This document shows positions 28,670 through 38,444 of a stretch of DNA of 64,000 nucleotides, piece after piece. Source of the stretch: JAFDWI01 sp963764215. Its GTDB lineage: Bacteria > Actinomycetota > Acidimicrobiia > Acidimicrobiales > Iamiaceae. Every line of letters starts with the position of its first letter. Position 1 is the stretch's first letter. The translations under genes and the position numbers were made by a program. The notes under the pieces were generated by a model. That model searched no databases. It worked only from the letters and a program-made list of their open reading frames with translations, and was not told where the DNA came from. The stretch is taken from NCBI GenBank assembly GCA_963764215.1, contig CAVXRS010000008.1, forward strand, positions 220,977 to 284,976. The letters are read 5' to 3'.

Positions 28670-29496
28670 ACTACGGGCTCGACAGGGTCGGGGTCAGCGT
28701 CCAGGGCCTGGTCGCACTCGAGGACGTTTCCCTGGAGCTCGAGCCGGGGACGGTCACCGCGATCGTCGGCGGCGACGGTGCCGGCAAGTCCACGTTGCTG
28801 CACTGCCTGGCCGGCACGGTCCCGGCCACGACCGGATCGGTCCGGCGCCCGCCGAAGCAGCGCCTGGGGTCGATGCCGGCGACGTCCGGCGCGTGGGGGG
28901 ATCTCACCGTCGACGAGAACATCTCCTTCGTCGGCGGTTGCTACGGCATGACCCGCGCCGCGATCGGCGCGCGCCGCGCCGAGCTGCTCGAACGTGCCGG
29001 GCTCGCCGACGTGGCGACCCGCCTCGCCCGGGACCTCTCCGGAGGGATGCGCCACAAGCTCGGCTTCGTCCTGGCCGTCCTGCACCAGCCGGACGTGCTC
29101 CTGCTCGACGAGCCGTCCACCGGCGTCGATCCGGTCAGCCGCGTCGAGCTGTGGCGCATGATCGCCGAAGCAGCCGCCGCGGGCGTGGTCGTCGCGATGG
29201 CCACCTGCTATCTGGACGAAGCCGAACGGTGCCCGTCGATCCTGGTGCTCGACCGGGGAGCGACGCTCGCCCAGGGTTCGCTCGACGACGTCGTCGCCGC
29301 GGTACCCGGCGAGATCCGCCGCGTCGACGAGCCGTCCGATCCGCACAACTCCTGGCGCCACGGCAGGCGGTTCCTCGAATGGTTCCCCGACGGGTCCGCG
29401 CGCGGAGATCACGTCGACATCGACCTCGAAGCCGCCGTGATCGCCCTGATGCTCGACCGGGGCAGGCGGACGCAGCCCGAAGGGGTGCCGGCGTGA
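28666..29496 (+). CDS. ABC transporter ATP-binding protein 1
   Basis: 276 residues from GTG 28666, overlapping the permease stop by four bases. Walker A GGDGAGKST lies at residues 35-43, the signature LSGGMRHK near 125, Walker B LLLDEPSTGVDP near 147, and CYLDEAERC replaces the usual H-loop THY.xEAE. The missing switch His (Cys instead) suggests reduced or asymmetric ATPase activity. The C-terminal ~40 residues are charged. It resembles the first half of YbhF-type double ATPases. Confidence 0.85.
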   Translation: MNYGLDRVGVSVQGLVALEDVSLELEPGTVTAIVGGDGAGKSTLLHCLAGTVPATTGSVRRPPKQRLGSMPATSGAWGDLTVDENISFVGGCYGMTRAAIGARRAELLERAGLADVATRLARDLSGGMRHKLGFVLAVLHQPDVLLLDEPSTGVDPVSRVELWRMIAEAAAAGVVVAMATCYLDEAERCPSILVLDRGATLAQGSLDDVVAAVPGEIRRVDEPSDPHNSWRHGRRFLEWFPDGSARGDHVDIDLEAAVIALMLDRGRRTQPEGVPA

Positions 29497-30368
29497 CCGC
29501 CACGGTCAGCGCCACGCTGGTCGGCGCGACCGGGGTGACGTGCCGCTTCGGCTCGTTCACCGCGGTGGACGACGTGACCCTGGCCGTCGGACCCGGCGAG
29601 ATCGTGGGGCTCATCGGCGCGAACGGGGCCGGCAAGACCACCCTCATCCGCATGCTGCTCGGGCTGCTCCGGCCCAGTGCGGGATCCGTCGAGCTCTTCG
29701 GCGCCACGCCGTCGCGGCGGCAACGCCGCCGACTCGGCTACGTCCCCCAGGGCCTGGGCCTGTACCGCGACATGACGGTCGACGAGAACCTCCGCTTCTC
29801 CGCCGCCGCGTTCGGCGCGTCCCCGGACGAGCTGCTCCCCGCTGATCTGCGGGCCGCACGGCACCGGCTCGTCAGCGACATCGGTCTCGGGTTGCAGCGC
29901 CGTCTCGCGTTCGTCGCGGCGCTGGGCCACGCGCCGTCGCTGCTGGTGCTCGACGAGCCGACCTCCGGGGTCGACCCGCTCGCCCGGGCGCGGCTGTGGG
30001 ACCTGATCCATCAACAGGTCGCTTCGGGCACCGGCGTGCTGGTCACCACCCACTACATGCAGGAGGCCGACCAGTGCGACCGCCTCGTCATCATGGCCGC
30101 CGGACGCGTCGTCGCCGAAGGCACCACCGGTGCCATCATCGGTGATCGGCGGGCCGTGGTGGTGCAGTCCGAGGACTGGCAGGTCACCTTCAACACGTTG
30201 GCCGACCGCGGCCTCGCCGTGGGGCTCGCGGGTCGCGACGTCCGCGTCGCGGGCACCGACAGTGGCGAAGTCCACCGGGTCCTGGGCTCCCTCGCCGAGC
30301 ACGCTTCGATCACCGAGGAACCCGCCACGCTCGACGAGACGATGGTCCTCATCAGCCGTTCGACGTGA
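29493..30368 (+). CDS. ABC transporter ATP-binding protein 2
   Basis: 291 residues from GTG 29493, overlapping the previous stop (GTGA). Walker A GANGAGKTT is at residues 42-50, and Walker B LLVLDEPTSGVDP and the switch H-loop TTHYMQEADQCD are intact. The signature helix reads LGLQRRLA rather than LSGGQ. So this partner keeps the switch His but lacks a canonical signature, while its neighbour has the reverse. A heterodimer with one competent composite site is the natural reading. A short C-terminal domain follows. The three genes form one operon. Confidence 0.85.
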   Translation: MTATVSATLVGATGVTCRFGSFTAVDDVTLAVGPGEIVGLIGANGAGKTTLIRMLLGLLRPSAGSVELFGATPSRRQRRRLGYVPQGLGLYRDMTVDENLRFSAAAFGASPDELLPADLRAARHRLVSDIGLGLQRRLAFVAALGHAPSLLVLDEPTSGVDPLARARLWDLIHQQVASGTGVLVTTHYMQEADQCDRLVIMAAGRVVAEGTTGAIIGDRRAVVVQSEDWQVTFNTLADRGLAVGLAGRDVRVAGTDSGEVHRVLGSLAEHASITEEPATLDETMVLISRST

Positions 30369-30460
30369 CCGCCGGCTCCTCCTCGGAGCCGGGATCCACT
30401 TGTTGCCGACACCGTGCCCCATACTTGAGGTGCCAGTCAGGCACAGATGACGAGGGGTTG

Positions 30461-31933
30461 ATGGCGTTGGTCACGGACCCGACCCGAAATGCGGTTGCCG
30501 CGGGCGACGAGATCATCGAGACGCACATCTCCACGCTGGTGCTCACCGACGACCGCGTCCACAAGTTCCGCAAACCCGTCGTCACCGACTTCTGCGACTT
30601 CACCACCTTCGAGGCACGCCTCGCGGACTGTGAACAAGAAGTGGCGTTGAACCGGCGTCTGTCACCTGACGTGTATCTCGGCGTCGACGAGCGCCCCCTG
30701 CCCGGTAGCGACGGAGCGCGCGACGCGTGCGTCGTGATGCGGCGCCTGCCCGCGGACCGTCAGCTCACCGCGATGATCGACGCGGGAGCCGACGTGCGCC
30801 CGGCCCTGCGGGACATCGCGAGGCGCCTCGCCGATTTCCATGCCGGAGCGGACCGCGGCCCCGAGATCACCGCGAACGGATCGTGGTCGGCTGTCCGGCA
30901 ACGCTGGGAACGGGAGCTCGCCCAGCTCAGATCCCACTCGGTGGACCCGGACGTGCTGTCGGAGGTCACCGAACGGGTGCGGAAGTGGCTGGCGGGCCGC
31001 CGCGGCCTGTACGAAGAGCGGACCCGCCACCACCACTACGTCGACGGTCACGGGGACCTGCGCGCCGACAACATCTTCTGGCTCGACGACGGGCCACGGA
31101 TTCTGGACTGCATCGAGTTCGACGCCCGGTTCCGCCACGTCGACGTGGCCGAAGAGGTGGCGTTCCTGATGATGGATCTGCGCCGCCTGGGCCGGCCGGA
31201 AGAGAGCGACGCGTTCCGCGGCTGGTACGAGGAATTCGCCGGCACGACCTTGCCGACCCCGCTGGTGGAACACGCGATCGCCTACTGGGCGTTGGTGCGC
31301 GCCAAGGTCGCAGGACTGCGCGCCGCCCAGGGCGATGAACCTGCCGCCGTCGAAATGGGCGAGTTGCTCGAGCTCGCCCGCGCCCAACTCGAAGCGCACC
31401 GGCCCCGGCTCGTCCTGATCGGCGGTCTGCCGGCCAGTGGCAAGTCGACCCTCGCCGAAGCGCTCGGCGCGGCGACCGGCTGGCCGGTGCTGTCCAGCGA
31501 CGTGCTCCGCAAACAACGCGCCGGGCTGTCCGAGACCATCGCCGCGGCCGCCGACATCGACCAGGGGCTCTACGAGCCGGACGCGGTGGCGGCGATCTAC
31601 GACCAGCTTCGCGACCGGGCCCGCACGCTGCTGGAGCGGGGGGTCCCCACGATCCTCGACGCGTCCTGGACCTCGGACGTGCAACGCCGGAAAGCCGCGC
31701 AGCTCGCCGGCGACACCGCCGCGGAGCTGATCGAGCTGCGCTGTGAGGTGGACCCGGAGACCACCCGTGCCCGCATGGAGCGACGTCGGCACGAACACGG
31801 GGCCTCCGACGCCGACATCGACGTGGCCCGGGTGCTCGCCGCGCGCGCCGACCCGTGGCCCGGTGCCGCGCCCATCGACACCACCGCGCCGCCGCGGGTC
31901 ACCAGGGATCGTGCGCTGGCGCTGGTGCGCTGA
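30461..31933 (+). CDS. Phosphotransferase-like domain fused to a P-loop kinase
   Basis: The 490-residue protein has two parts. Residues about 20-315 form an aminoglycoside-phosphotransferase/kinase-like fold with the catalytic loop YVDGHGDLRADNIFWLDDG and the metal site ILDCIEFD. Residues about 315-490 form a P-loop kinase (GGLPASGKST near 322-331) of the AAA_33/gluconokinase-like type. This two-domain family is widespread in bacteria with unassigned substrate. ATG 30461 follows GAGG at good spacing. It begins about 90 bases after the ABC operon and may have its own promoter. Confidence 0.75.
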   Translation: MALVTDPTRNAVAAGDEIIETHISTLVLTDDRVHKFRKPVVTDFCDFTTFEARLADCEQEVALNRRLSPDVYLGVDERPLPGSDGARDACVVMRRLPADRQLTAMIDAGADVRPALRDIARRLADFHAGADRGPEITANGSWSAVRQRWERELAQLRSHSVDPDVLSEVTERVRKWLAGRRGLYEERTRHHHYVDGHGDLRADNIFWLDDGPRILDCIEFDARFRHVDVAEEVAFLMMDLRRLGRPEESDAFRGWYEEFAGTTLPTPLVEHAIAYWALVRAKVAGLRAAQGDEPAAVEMGELLELARAQLEAHRPRLVLIGGLPASGKSTLAEALGAATGWPVLSSDVLRKQRAGLSETIAAAADIDQGLYEPDAVAAIYDQLRDRARTLLERGVPTILDASWTSDVQRRKAAQLAGDTAAELIELRCEVDPETTRARMERRRHEHGASDADIDVARVLAARADPWPGAAPIDTTAPPRVTRDRALALVR

Positions 31934-31974
31934 GCCCGTTGCGCGCACGGCCGTGTGACAAGACGTGTCGGGGG

Positions 31975-34398
31975 TTACCTGGGTTCCGGGTAGGAGGCGG
32001 TGCCGGCGACATCGGTGGCGCGTCGCCGGGGGACCGGTTCGGGTCGGCGGAGATTCTGGCCCGGTCCGCGCCGGGCGGGCTGGCTGGGTGCTGGCCCGGC
32101 CCGTGTCCGCGTGACCGGCAGGCTGATGCTCTCCCCGTCCATCAGGGTGACCGACTCGTCGTAGTGTGAGAAGCACAACTCTTCGGGGCCCTGGTAGGCG
32201 TAGCGCGTGGTCGACGGATCGATCTCGACGGTGAGCCGGCCCCCGCGGACCACAAGGGTGAAGCGGAGCGCGGTGATGCGTTCGGGGAGTTGCGGTCGGA
32301 ACGTGAGCGAACCGGTGTGGTCGCGCATGCCGGCGAATCCCGCCACCAGCGCGATCCAGGTGCCCGCGATCGAGGCGATGTGCAATCCGTCGCGGGTGTT
32401 GTGCTCGAGGTCGCCGAGGTCCATCAGCGCGCATTCGACCAGGTAGTCGTAGGCCAGGTCGAGGTGACCGACCTCTGCGGCCATCACCGACTGGGTGCAC
32501 GCCGACAACGACGAGTCACGGACGGTGAGCTGTTCGTAGTAGGCGAAGTTCCGTGCCTTCTGCTCGGCGGTGAACGCGTCGCCGCACAGGTGCATCGCCA
32601 GTACCAGATCGGCCTGTTTCACGACCTGCTTGCGGTACAGATCGAAGTAGGCGAAGTGCAACATCAGCGGATACTGGTCGGCCCGCATGCCTTCGAAGTC
32701 CCACACTTCGTGAAGGGTGAACCCGTCGGACTGGGCATGGATGCCGAGGTCGTCGTCGAAGGGAAGATGGATCGCCGCGGCGGCGTCGCGCCATGCAGCC
32801 ATTTCCTCTTCGTCGACGCCGAACTCCCAGGCGTGACGGGGATGGCGTTCGGCGGCGTCGGCGGCACCGATCAGGTTCCGGGCCGCCATGAGGTTCGTGT
32901 AGATGTTGTTGTCCGTCACGGCGCTGTACTCGTCCGGTCCGGTGACCCCGTCGATCCGGAACCGGCCGGCCGCGTCGTGATGACCGAGGGACCGCCACAG
33001 CCTCGCCGTTTCGATCAGCAGCTCCAGGCCCTCGCCGGCACTGAACTCGTCGTCGCCGGTGGCGTCCACGTAGCGGCGAACCGCATCGCCGACGCTGGCG
33101 TTGATGTGGAACGCGGCGGTGCCGGCCGGCCAGTAGCCGGAGCATTCCTCGCCGTTGATCGTCCTCCACGGGAAGGTCGCACCGGCGAGGTTCAACTGTC
33201 GGGCCCGCCGGCGGGCCGCCGGCAACGTGGCGTGGCGCCAACGCAGCAGACGGGCGGCGCTTTCGGGAGTCGTCCAGAGCAGGACCGGGATCACGAAGCT
33301 CTCGGTGTCCCAGAACGAGTGACCGTCGTACCCGTTGCCGGTGAGGCCCTTGGCGGGTATGGCGTTGCCGTCGGCCCGCGCGGTGGTCTGAAGGATGTGG
33401 AACAGCGAGAACCGGACGGCCTGCTGAATCGCGGGGTCACCTTCGACCTCGATGTCGCCGTGATCCCAGAACTCGTCCAGGAAGCTGCGTTGGGCCTTCA
33501 AGAGCCCGTCCCATCCGGTCTGGCGGGCGGCGGTGATCACGCCGACGACCTCGTCCGCCAGGGCCACCGACGAGCGTTCTGCCGAACAGCCGTAGGCGAT
33601 GAACTTGAGAATCCGAAACGACTCGCCCTGCTCCAGCGACGTGGCGGCCGTGAAACGAACTTCGTCGGTCTCGCGTGCAATCGAGAGGGCCAGGTCACGT
33701 TCTTCATCGAACTCATGGTCCATCGCCGCCGCGATCCTCAGCCCGGATCGTTCGGTCCGGTGCACCAGATAGCCGCTGGTGCCCTCGGCGTGGGACTGTT
33801 CTTCCAGCAAGGGGCCATCGGGCGGCATGGCCGCTCGCGGATCCTTCTCGGGCAGGGGCAGCTCCTCGTTGGCCACCAGTTCGGACTGCACGACGATCTG
33901 GGCAGGACCATCGAGCGCCTCGACTTCATAGGAGATGGCCGCCAGGGAGTCCTGGGTCAACGAGCACCATCCGGACACTGGAGATTCGCACCAGCCGACC
34001 GGTCGGTGACCGCCAGTGAACCGTGCGGGTCAGCGTGCCCGCCCGCAGGTCGAGGGTTCGCTCGTGCGACTTTCGAGTTCACCGGTGCGCACATCGAACG
34101 GAGCGCCATCGACGAGCAGACGGATCAGCTTGCCGTCGGCGACGTTGACCAGCGACTGGCCGGACTCGGGGTCGCCGTAGCGGGGTTCCGCATAGGGGAG
34201 GTCCCGATGTTCGTACACCCCGTTGACGTACGAACCGGGCAGGGCGCTGGGTTCGCCTTCGTCGAGGTTGCCGCGGAGGCCGACATGCCCGTTCGACAGC
34301 GCGAACACCGACTCGGTCTGTGCCAGCACCTCGAGGTTCAGATGCCGTTCACGGATGCACCAGGGTTCGGCGCCGAACGCCGGGTCACGGATCATCAT
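31975..34398 (-). CDS. Glycoside hydrolase family 65 protein (disaccharide phosphorylase type), two apparent frameshifts
   Basis: The start ATG at 34398 overlaps the stop of the upstream HAD gene (ATGA). The N-terminal part runs from 34398 to about 34068. A one-base slip there, and another near 33965, link it to the main part ending at 31975, giving about 800 residues. The catalytic (alpha/alpha)6 barrel carries SFWDTE and the general acid Glu in GVTGPDEYS, plus KQADLVLAM of the phosphate-binding region. GH65 enzymes phosphorolyse or hydrolyse alpha-glucosides such as maltose, trehalose or kojibiose. The adjacent phosphomutase argues for a phosphorylase giving beta-glucose 1-phosphate. The last ~45 residues are a basic, proline-rich tail. 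Confidence 0.85.
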
Positions 34399-35141
34399 GG
34401 CTCCAGCAGATCCGCCAGGTCGGCGACCACCCGGTCTGCGCCGTGGTCTCGCAGGGCGCTCGCCTGATCGGTCCGGTTCACACCCACGACGTAGCCGAAC
34501 CTGCCCGCGCGCCCCGCCGCCACGCCGGCCAGCGCATCCTCGAACACCGCGGCGTGCGCGGGGGTCACACCGAGGTCGTCCGCGGCCGCCAGATAGGTGT
34601 CGGGTTCGGGTTTGCCCCGCAACTCACGTTCGACGGCGACCCGTCGGTCGATGCGAACGGTGAAGAAACCGGCGATGCCGGTCTCTTCCAGGATGAGGCG
34701 GCAGTTCGCACTCGAGGACACCACCGCGCGTGCGATGCCCGCATGGTCGGCCGCTTGCAGATACCGCACCGAGCCGGGATAGGCCTCGGCACCGCCGTCC
34801 TCGATGCGTTGCAGGAAAGCCTGATTCTTGCGATTCCCCACCCCGTGCACGGTGCACACGTCGGGCGGGTCGTCCGGTTCGCCCTCGTCCAGGGTGATCC
34901 CGCGTGATGCGAGAAAGCCACGTACCCCGTCCTCCCGGGGCAGCCCATCGACATACGCGTCATAGTCCGCGACGCGATCGAAGGGACGGTACCGTTCGCC
35001 GGTTCGGTCCGCGTGGTCCCGGAGCAACGCGTCGAACGTCTCCTCCCACGCCGCCGCATGCACGGACGCCGTCTCGGTGAGCACGCCGTCCAAATCGAAC
35101 AGGCACGCGGTGACGACATCGGGCAAACCGAGCACCTGCAC
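34395..35141 (-). CDS. HAD-family beta-phosphoglucomutase-like hydrolase
   Basis: 248 residues. The HAD nucleophile motif FDLDGVLTE places Asp16 and Asp18 near the N-terminus; SSSANC (motif II), a Lys in RGKPEPD (motif III) and VFEDALAG (motif IV) complete the set. A helical cap lies between residues 22 and 100. The family converts beta-glucose 1-phosphate to glucose 6-phosphate, or dephosphorylates sugar phosphates as in OtsB1-type proteins, where HAD and GH65 parts are fused. Here they are separate genes overlapping by four bases, so coupled translation and a shared pathway are likely. Confidence 0.88.
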   Translation of the reverse strand: MQVLGLPDVVTACLFDLDGVLTETASVHAAAWEETFDALLRDHADRTGERYRPFDRVADYDAYVDGLPREDGVRGFLASRGITLDEGEPDDPPDVCTVHGVGNRKNQAFLQRIEDGGAEAYPGSVRYLQAADHAGIARAVVSSSANCRLILEETGIAGFFTVRIDRRVAVERELRGKPEPDTYLAAADDLGVTPAHAAVFEDALAGVAAGRAGRFGYVVGVNRTDQASALRDHGADRVVADLADLLEP

Positions 35142-35144
35142 ACA

Positions 35145-36754
35145 CTACGGCTCGTCCGGGGTGTGTCCGACGTTGCCGGCCCCGCCCTTCGAGATCGTCG
35201 CATGACCAGCGCCCGACTTCGACCCGTCGGGTTCGCTCGGCGTCGCGGCGGTGGCGAGGACGAGTACCGACCGCATCTGCCAATGCGGCAGGGTTGGACG
35301 CACCGTGAACATGGTCGTAGGCAATGGCGAGGATCGCGCCGTTGTTCAGGACGGCGAGCAGCACGACCATCACGGCGGTGACCGGGAAGAAGTTGAACAC
35401 GACGATCGCCAGGCTGATCAGGAGCAGCACCCGAATCGTCTCGGCGATCCGGTAGATGGCGTAGCTGGTCATCCGGCGAAGATCTCCCGCGCTCGACGGA
35501 TGGCGTCGACGATGACCGACAGCCCCGGCGCGAGCAGCACCACATCCGCGGCTGCCCGGGCCGCGTCGGTCGATCCCGACACGGCAATCCCGGCGTCGGC
35601 CTGTTTGAGTGCGGGAGCGTCGTTGACGCCGTCGCCGGTCATGCCGACGATGTGCCCGCGCTGCTGGAGAAGTTGCACGATCCGGTACTTGTGCTGGGGG
35701 AAGACCTGCGCGAAGCCGTCGGCCTGTTCGACCATTGCGGACTGGCGGTCCGAGTGCTGGTCCCCGTCGTCACCGAGCGCGTCGGCGGCCAGGATGTGGT
35801 CGCCGATGCCGACCTCCCTGGCGATCTGCCTGCCGATCGCGACCTGGTCCCCGGTGACCATCTTGACCTGAACGCCGAGCTCACGTGCGGCGCGACCGTG
35901 GCGGCCGAATCCTCGCGGGGTGGGTCGGCCAAGGGCAGGACGCCGAGCAGTTGCCAGGTGGCGTCGTCCGTGGTCCGGGCGACGCCCAGGGACCGGTACC
36001 CGTGGCCGCGAACCGTTCGACCTGATCGTTCGCAGCGTCGACGGCCGACCCGTCGGGCAGAGCGCGGTGACCACCTGGGGAGCGCCCTTGGTGACCCGGA
36101 TCCGGTTGCCGGCGGCAGTCTGCACGACCGCGCCGGGTGCGTTTGACGACCGGATCGAACGGCTGAACGTCCGACCCGGCCGGGCCGACCGCGCTGGGGT
36201 CTGCGCGGCGTCGAGCACTGCCAAATCGATCGGGTCCCGGTCTTCGGCACGCGACGCGAGCGCCGCCACCCCCAACAATTCGTCGACCTCGACGCCCGGA
36301 GCGCACCACGGCTCGGCCACTGCGAGCCGATTCTGCGTCAGTGTCCCGGTCTTGTCCGAGCACAGCACGTCGATGCCGCCCAACTCCTCCACGGCCGGTA
36401 GGTGACTGACCACCGCCTGGCGGCGCGCGAGCTGACGGGCCCCCACCGCCATCGTCACCGACAGCACCGCGGGCAAGGCCACGGGAACCGAGGCGATGGT
36501 GACCACCAACGCGAACTCCAGCGTTTCCAGGGTCCGGTTCCCGGCAGCAGCGACACCGCTGCAGTGAGCCCGACCAGGGCAACCGCGAGGACGATCAGGT
36601 AGTGCGCGATCCGCATCACGGCCCGTTGGAAGTGACTCACCGTGCCCGCCGACTGCACCAGGGCCGTGGTCCTGCCGAAGAAGCTGTCCTGCCCGGTCGC
36701 ATAGACCAGGGCGTCACCTTCACCGGGTGAGCACGGCACCCGAGACAACAGCAC
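35145..36754 (-). pseudogene. Plasma-membrane H+-ATPase-like P-type ATPase, truncated and frameshifted
   Basis: The phosphorylation motif CSDKTGTLTQN, the hinge MTGDGVNDAPALKQADAGIA and the PVALPAVLSVTMAVGA helix identify a P-IIIA-type cation ATPase. The reading starts at GDALVYATGQDSFFGRT, inside the actuator domain. The first two helices and the TGES loop are missing, replaced by an unrelated start at 36754. At the other end the frame slips near 35280, and after WQMRSVLVLATAA a short polar tail ends at 35145, so the last helices are missing too. Further slips lie near 36510, 36030 and 35900. It is a remnant whatever the sequencing quality. Confidence 0.75.
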
Positions 36755-36775
36755 TCGGCCTCCTGGAGGTGGCGC

Positions 36776-37774
36776 TCAGCTCACCTGCAGGACTGCCGCC
36801 CCGTCCACCCGATCACCGGCGAGGTCCGCCAGCGCGCGGTTGGCGTCGGCAAGCCCATAGGGGGTGACCGTGGCCCGAATCGGAATGCGCGCGGCGAGCT
36901 CGAGGAACTCCTCACCGTCGGCACGGGTGTTCGCGGTCACCGAACGGACCTGCCGCTCCTCGAACAACCACCGGTAGGGGAATGCGGGAATGTCGCTCAA
37001 GTGGATCCCGGCGATTGAGAGCGTGCCGCCCCGATCGAGCGCACGCAACGCGACCGGCACGAGCTCGCCGACGGGGGCGAAGAGCACGGCGGCGTCCAGC
37101 GGCTCGGGAGGTGCGTCGTCGGATCCGGCGGCTGAGGCACAGCCCAGCTCGAGGGCCAGGCGTTGCGCCTCGGGGGACCGGGTCATGACGTGCACGGTCG
37201 CGCCCTGATGCATCGCGACCTGGGCGGCGAGGTGCGCCGACCCGCCGAAACCGTAGATGCCGAGCCGGCCACCCGCCGGAAGGCTCGCCCGCTTGAGTGC
37301 GCGGTAGCCGATGATGCCGGCGCACAGCAGCGGTGCGGCCTCGGCATCGCCGAACACATCGGGAATCGCGTACGCGTAGTTCTCGTCGACGACCGTGTAC
37401 TCGGCGTAGCCGCCGTCCGCGTCCCAGCCGGTGAAACGCGGATCGACACACAGGTTCTCCCGGTCCGATGTGCACCAGCGGCAGGTCCCACAGGTGTGGC
37501 GCAGCCACGCCACACCGACCCGCTGGCCGCGCGCGAAGCGCCGCGCACCGGGGCCGAGCTCGTCGACGATCCCCACCACCTCGTGGCCGGGCACCACCGG
37601 TGAACGATGCGGTTCGAGGTCACCTTCGGCAACGTGCAGGTCGGTGCGGCAAACCCCGCAGACCGAAACCCGCACCCGAATCTCACCGGCGCCCGGTTCG
37701 GGCTCGGCCAGCTCCGTCTCGACGAGCGGATGTGCGGCCAGCGGTCCCGGGTCGACGACCGTGAAAGCTCGCAT
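36776..37774 (-). CDS. Zinc-dependent alcohol dehydrogenase
   Basis: 332 residues of the medium-chain dehydrogenase family. Catalytic zinc ligands are Cys42 in CGVCRTD and His64/Glu65 in PGHEVVG; the structural zinc site is Cys95, Cys98, Cys101 and Cys109. The NAD(P) fold shows GIYGFGGSAH. This is the AdhP/AdhA-like subgroup of actinobacteria that oxidises or reduces small alcohols and aldehydes; the substrate is not evident. It ends 21 bases upstream of the ATPase remnant on the same strand. Confidence 0.88.
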   Translation of the reverse strand: MRAFTVVDPGPLAAHPLVETELAEPEPGAGEIRVRVSVCGVCRTDLHVAEGDLEPHRSPVVPGHEVVGIVDELGPGARRFARGQRVGVAWLRHTCGTCRWCTSDRENLCVDPRFTGWDADGGYAEYTVVDENYAYAIPDVFGDAEAAPLLCAGIIGYRALKRASLPAGGRLGIYGFGGSAHLAAQVAMHQGATVHVMTRSPEAQRLALELGCASAAGSDDAPPEPLDAAVLFAPVGELVPVALRALDRGGTLSIAGIHLSDIPAFPYRWLFEERQVRSVTANTRADGEEFLELAARIPIRATVTPYGLADANRALADLAGDRVDGAAVLQVS

Positions 37775-37874
37775 GGGTGCAATGTAGTGCGCCCCCCGCA
37801 GGTCGTGATCTGCACATCCGGCCTGCCGGGCGGATCGGCCCGTCGCCCCGGAGGGCTCGGCCGGGTGGTACCGG

Positions 37875-38355
37875 TTATCCGGCCCGAACGACCACCACCG
37901 GGCAGTGGGCGTGGTGGACGCAGGTCGAGCTCACCGACCCGAGCAGCATGCCGCCGAAACCGCCACGGCCGCGGGAGCCCACGACCAGCATCTGCGCATC
38001 CTGGGCGCGGTCCAACAGGACCGATGGTGGGTACCCTTCGACGGCGTCGGCCTTCAGCCAGATCGGCCGTGGCCGCCCTGCGAGGAATTCCTCCACGTAG
38101 GAAGCGGCCTGGGCCTCGGCATCGCGCTGTGGCTGCTTCCGGGTGTTCGGGACGAGGGCCTGATAGGCGGCATCTCCACCGGTCGGAAAGGTCCAGGCGT
38201 GGACCGCGTCGACCTCGACACCGCGCAGCTCGGCCTCCTCGTACGCAAAGGCCAGCGCGCGCCATCGACGGTTCGGACCCGTCGATTCCCACCACGATCG
38301 GCCGCTCCGAACGAGGGTTTCCGGCTGTGGTCGTGGACCCGGTGACGTCGCTCAC
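37875..38355 (-). CDS. Universal stress protein (UspA family), two apparent frameshifts
   Basis: The start at 38355 gives PIVVGIDGSEPSM, the first strand and ATP-contacting Asp. One-base slips near 38260 and 38110 join this to a helix (AYEEAELRGVEVD in another frame) and to a C-terminal part with the ATP-binding loop GSRGRGGFGGMLLGS and HCPVVVVRAG. The restored protein is about 160 residues, a normal single-domain UspA. Such proteins are produced under stress or hypoxia. It lies upstream of the alcohol dehydrogenase on the same strand. Confidence 0.8.
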
Positions 38356-38444
38356 CTCGCCAGGCTACCGAATCTCGCCGCGTCGCTGCCGATCGCTGCC
38401 GAGCCTGGGGATCGAAGACCGCGGCGCCGATCCGACTTTGCACA

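Noticed and set aside
26701..29412. Reverse-strand open frame of about 900 codons
   Set aside because: It lies opposite the VOC fusion and ABC genes, has no domain signature, and reflects high third-position GC.
27493..29496. Permease-ATPase fusion protein
   Set aside because: The other frame continues the permease to a normal stop that overlaps the ATPase GTG, so the fusion is a frameshift artefact.
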